Positions 5,319 through 6,674 of a stretch of DNA of 6,674 bases are shown in pieces; the first letter of the stretch is position 1; every line of letters starts with the position of its first letter. Location of the stretch: contig DUIS01000050.1 of NCBI GenBank assembly GCA_013330215.1, positions 1 to 6,674 of the forward strand, in the 5' to 3' direction. The DNA is from Microcaldota archaeon (GTDB lineage Archaea; Micrarchaeota; Micrarchaeia; Micrarchaeales; Micrarchaeaceae). The position numbers and the translations under genes are program-made. The notes below the pieces were generated by a model, which made no database searches, was not told the DNA's origin, and worked only from the letters and a program-made list of their open reading frames with translations.

Positions 5319-5320
5319 CT
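5308..5320 (+). repeat. Left copy of 13-bp direct repeat (tRNA-Val 3' end), candidate att site
   Basis: CCGCGGGCCCACT covers the last base pairs of the tRNA T-arm, the 3' acceptor strand, the discriminator and two bases beyond. It matches CCGCTGGCCCACT at 5942-5954 in 12 of 13 bases. Target repeats at tRNA 3' ends are the usual footprint of tyrosine-recombinase integration. Confidence 0.5.
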
Positions 5321-5332
5321 TCTATAGAAACC

Positions 5333-5342
5333 CTTAATAATC
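5333..5342 (+). promoter_or_regulatory. TATA-like box of the toxin-antitoxin operon
   Basis: CTTAATAATC is centred about 25 nt before 5363, which would place the transcript start inside the operator and leave a leader of about 11 nt that contains GGTG. TCTATAGAAA just upstream (5321-5330) is an alternative. Confidence 0.4.
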
Positions 5343-5344
5343 TG

Positions 5345-5374
5345 TATTAACACAACATTAACATGGTGTTAATA
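5345..5374. promoter_or_regulatory. Palindromic operator over the antitoxin start
   Basis: TATTAACAC (5345-5353) and GTGTTAATA (5366-5374) form a perfect 9-bp inverted repeat with a 12-nt centre. Inside lies a third half-site: ATTAACA occurs at 5346-5352 and 5357-5363, exactly 11 bp apart, and inverted as TGTTAAT at 5367-5373. The array sits between the TATA box and the coding region, covers the predicted transcript start, and includes the GGTG ribosome binding site (5365-5368). This is the usual arrangement for autorepression by a ribbon-helix-helix antitoxin. Confidence 0.65.
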
Positions 5375-5619
5375 TGGTTAAGGCGTTAATTACTATAAAC
5401 GATGAAGCAAATAGAGTACTAAATATAATCAAAGCAGAATACGGACTTAGGGATAAGTCTCAGGCGATAAACCGCATGGCAAAAGAGTACGAGGAATTGG
5501 TTTTTGAACCGAAAGTCAAAGCTTCTTACCTTAAGAAACTGAAGAAGATATCTAAAGAAAAGACTACGCATATAGGCACTCTAAAGGATTTTGATAGGAT
5601 GTTCGGAACCCATGAATAG
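5374..5619 (+). CDS. Ribbon-helix-helix antitoxin (archaeal RelB-like)
   Basis: An 81-residue protein encoded directly ahead of a RelE-like toxin. The N-terminus VKALITINDEANRVLNIIKAEYGLRDKSQAINRMAKEYE (2-40) has the beta-strand plus two-helix pattern of ribbon-helix-helix DNA-binding antitoxins, and the opening resembles archaeal DUF2683-type antitoxins. The C-terminal half (about 45-81, with PKVKASYLKKLKKISKEK) is basic then mixed, and is the expected toxin-wrapping segment. GGTG lies 5 nt before ATG 5374, fixing the start. It should dimerise on the palindrome overlapping its own start and repress the operon, more strongly in complex with toxin (inferred from the family). The coding sequence is clearly AT-richer than the scp, trm5 and dehydratase genes, which suggests acquisition. 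Confidence 0.85.
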   Translation: MVKALITINDEANRVLNIIKAEYGLRDKSQAINRMAKEYEELVFEPKVKASYLKKLKKISKEKTTHIGTLKDFDRMFGTHE

Positions 5620-5627
5620 GTCCTTAT

Positions 5628-5900
5628 ATGGTTCCTTATTCTTTATACACAAAGGATGAGGTAAAAAAGATCTTCTGGAAACTTAGACATAAGAACCCTA
5701 AACAGCTACAGATTATAAGAAACAAGATTAAGCAAATATTAGAGGATCCCGACAGGTTCAAACCTCTACGCAGCGATATGTGGGGCGTACGAGCGGTTCA
5801 TATAGACAGGCACTTCGTGTTAGTCTATTCAATAAATAAAGAAAAACAGATGGTTATAATTGAGGATTACGACCACCACGAAGCTATTTTCGGAAAGTAA
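5628..5900 (+). CDS. RelE/ParE-superfamily toxin
   Basis: A 90-residue basic protein, typical toxin size, starting 8 nt after the antitoxin stop with GGTC 5 nt before the ATG. The family pattern is clear: YSLYTKDEVKKIFWKLRHKNPKQLQII (4-30), then KIKQILEDPDRFKPLRSDMWGVRAVHIDRHFVLVYSI (33-69), and the C-terminal DYDHHEAIF (80-88). The His-rich end matches archaeal RelE-type mRNA interferases, in which C-terminal His and basic residues contribute to catalysis, so ribosome-dependent mRNA cleavage is the likely activity. ParE-like gyrase inhibition cannot be excluded from sequence alone. No residue appears missing, so it is probably functional, or at least recently so. Base composition matches the antitoxin and differs from flanking genes. 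Confidence 0.87.
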   Translation: MVPYSLYTKDEVKKIFWKLRHKNPKQLQIIRNKIKQILEDPDRFKPLRSDMWGVRAVHIDRHFVLVYSINKEKQMVIIEDYDHHEAIFGK

Positions 5901-5941
5901 ATCTTGTAAATGTAGCAGAAGCGAGCTTAGGCTATGCCGAA

Positions 5942-5954
5942 CCGCTGGCCCACT
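5942..5954 (+). repeat. Right copy of 13-bp direct repeat (tRNA-Val 3' end), candidate att site
   Basis: CCGCTGGCCCACT repeats the 3' end of tRNA-Val (5308-5320) with one mismatch, 41 nt past the toxin stop. The 634-bp spacing encloses exactly the toxin-antitoxin module. The match stops sharply on both sides and does not include the T-loop. The copy sits in an 80-nt non-coding stretch with competing short stems (ATGCCG 5934-5939 with CGGCAT 5966-5971; CCGAA 5937-5941 with TTCGG 5957-5961). I see no gene there. Confidence 0.5.
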
Positions 5955-5979
5955 GTTTCGGAAGGCGGCATGACAAACT

Positions 5980-5988
5980 CTTAAATAA
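5980..5988 (+). promoter_or_regulatory. TATA box of the PyrF-like gene, leaderless start
   Basis: The core TTAAATA (5981-5987) is centred 24 nt before ATG 6008, and no GGTG precedes the ATG. This favours ATG 6008 and a leaderless mRNA over the internal ATG 6020. Confidence 0.6.
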
Positions 5989-6007
5989 CCATACGCAAGA
6001 TAGATAA

Positions 6008-6674
6008 ATGCGTGATAATATGGGTCAAATAATAGATATGCCGAGGAGCGTAGTCGTAGCTTGCGACGTAAGGAACATCGGGGACTTGCGAACTCTTGTT
6101 AGAGAGACAAGCAATGTTGATGGCATCGGGGGCTACAAAATAGGTGCTGCACTGACAATAACCAATGGCTTGCCCGAGCTAGTCAATGTCGTCCGCGGTT
6201 TTACAAACCTGCCCATAATCTATGACCACCAAAAATGGATGACAGACATACCTGACACTGGAAGGGATGTCCTGCTTGCGGTCAAAAATGCCGGGGCTAA
6301 TGCCATAATAGGGTTCCCGCTGTCAGGCCCTGTGACGCAGAAACGATATATAGAAGAGGCCAAAGACGTCGGAATAGAAATAATAACAGGGGGAGAGATG
6401 ACGCATAAAGGATTTAAGACTAGCGAACTTGGTTATATAGCAGACTCTGCACTGCTCAACATGTATCTGACAAGCGCGGACCTCGGCATAACAAACTTTG
6501 TAGTGCCGGGCAACAGGACGGAGAGAGTCTCGTATTATCATAACATACTGGCCTCTGTTGTTGGGGATGCGCTTACGTTCTGGGGACCCGGATTTATTGC
6601 GCAGGGCGGTAAAATCAACGAGACTGCGCTTGTTGCCGGCAAGTACTTCCATGCAATAGTCGGAAGGGGCATAT
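6008..6674 (+). CDS. PyrF-like orotidine-5'-phosphate decarboxylase-fold protein, 3' partial
   Basis: The first 222 residues of a TIM-barrel protein of the OMP decarboxylase superfamily; probably only the last few residues are missing. It starts MRDNMGQIIDMPRSVVVACDV (D20 at the end of strand 1). It has GYKIG (K44), a catalytic-loop region YDHQKWMTDIPDTG (72-85), a GGEMTHKGF strand end (128-136), VVPGNRTERV (165-174), and the phosphate-binding pair GPGFIAQGG (193-201) and IVGRGI (217-222). The substrate- and phosphate-binding layout is that of UMP-forming decarboxylases, the last step of de novo pyrimidine synthesis. The catalytic signature is unusual: canonical D-x-K-x-x-D-I-P is here D-x-x-K-x-x-x-D-I-P (D73, K76, D80), with two extra residues. 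It could be a divergent PyrF clade or another member of the superfamily with a different reaction. It has its own TATA box. Confidence 0.8.
   Translation, partial: MRDNMGQIIDMPRSVVVACDVRNIGDLRTLVRETSNVDGIGGYKIGAALTITNGLPELVNVVRGFTNLPIIYDHQKWMTDIPDTGRDVLLAVKNAGANAIIGFPLSGPVTQKRYIEEAKDVGIEIITGGEMTHKGFKTSELGYIADSALLNMYLTSADLGITNFVVPGNRTERVSYYHNILASVVGDALTFWGPGFIAQGGKINETALVAGKYFHAIVGRGI

Noticed and set aside
4850..5353. 167-residue minus-strand frame
   Set aside because: It runs through the antisense of the tRNA and the dehydratase, both certain, so it is spurious.
1..6674. CRISPR array, replication origin or rRNA
   Set aside because: No regularly spaced repeats, no origin-like repeat clusters and no rRNA signatures were seen.

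Overview
The window is archaeal. It carries archaeal uL11, the short single-KOW Spt5, a Trm5-type tRNA (m1G37) methyltransferase, and a tRNA-Val with no encoded CCA. Promoters are TATA boxes placed either about 23-27 nt before a start codon, which predicts leaderless mRNAs, or ahead of a short leader carrying GGTG. The compact layout and the broken-up ribosomal-protein operon would suit a small-genome lineage such as a DPANN archaeon (Micrarchaeota-like). That placement is an inference; nothing here proves it.

Left part, minus strand, transcribed right to left: spt5 (2163-1708), rpl11 (1705-1238) and a HhH-GPD DNA glycosylase of the EndoIII-related/MagIII type (1229-564) form a tight operon with 2- and 8-nt gaps. 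A separate promoter then drives an unidentified soluble protein that runs off the left edge (508-1). Diverging from spt5 is trm5 (2226-3251, plus strand).

Middle, plus strand: scpA (3298-4029) and scpB (4010-4483) overlap by 20 nt and encode the kleisin and winged-helix partners of an SMC chromosome-organising complex; no smc gene is in view. After scpB comes a 58-bp MITE-like palindrome with 18-bp perfect arms flanked by a 7- to 12-bp direct repeat, then a small two-helix membrane protein (4613-4816), then a GC-rich hairpin that resembles an IS200/IS605 end.

Right part, plus strand: a pterin-4a-carbinolamine dehydratase (4920-5243) is followed after 3 nt by tRNA-Val(CAC) (5247-5318). Next is an AT-richer RelB/RelE-type toxin-antitoxin pair (5374-5900) with a palindromic operator over its start. 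The 3' end of the tRNA is repeated (12 of 13 bases) just beyond the toxin, as expected if the module entered at the tRNA. The window ends inside a PyrF-like (orotidine-5'-phosphate decarboxylase fold) gene with an altered active-site spacing.

Two translation-start classes are visible: promoter-proximal genes with a TATA box about 25 nt before the start codon and no ribosome binding site, and other genes with GGTG exactly 5 nt before the start. This rule decides several otherwise ambiguous starts. The candidates most worth a second look are the tRNA-flanked toxin-antitoxin island, the MITE-like palindrome and its neighbourhood, and the PyrF variant.
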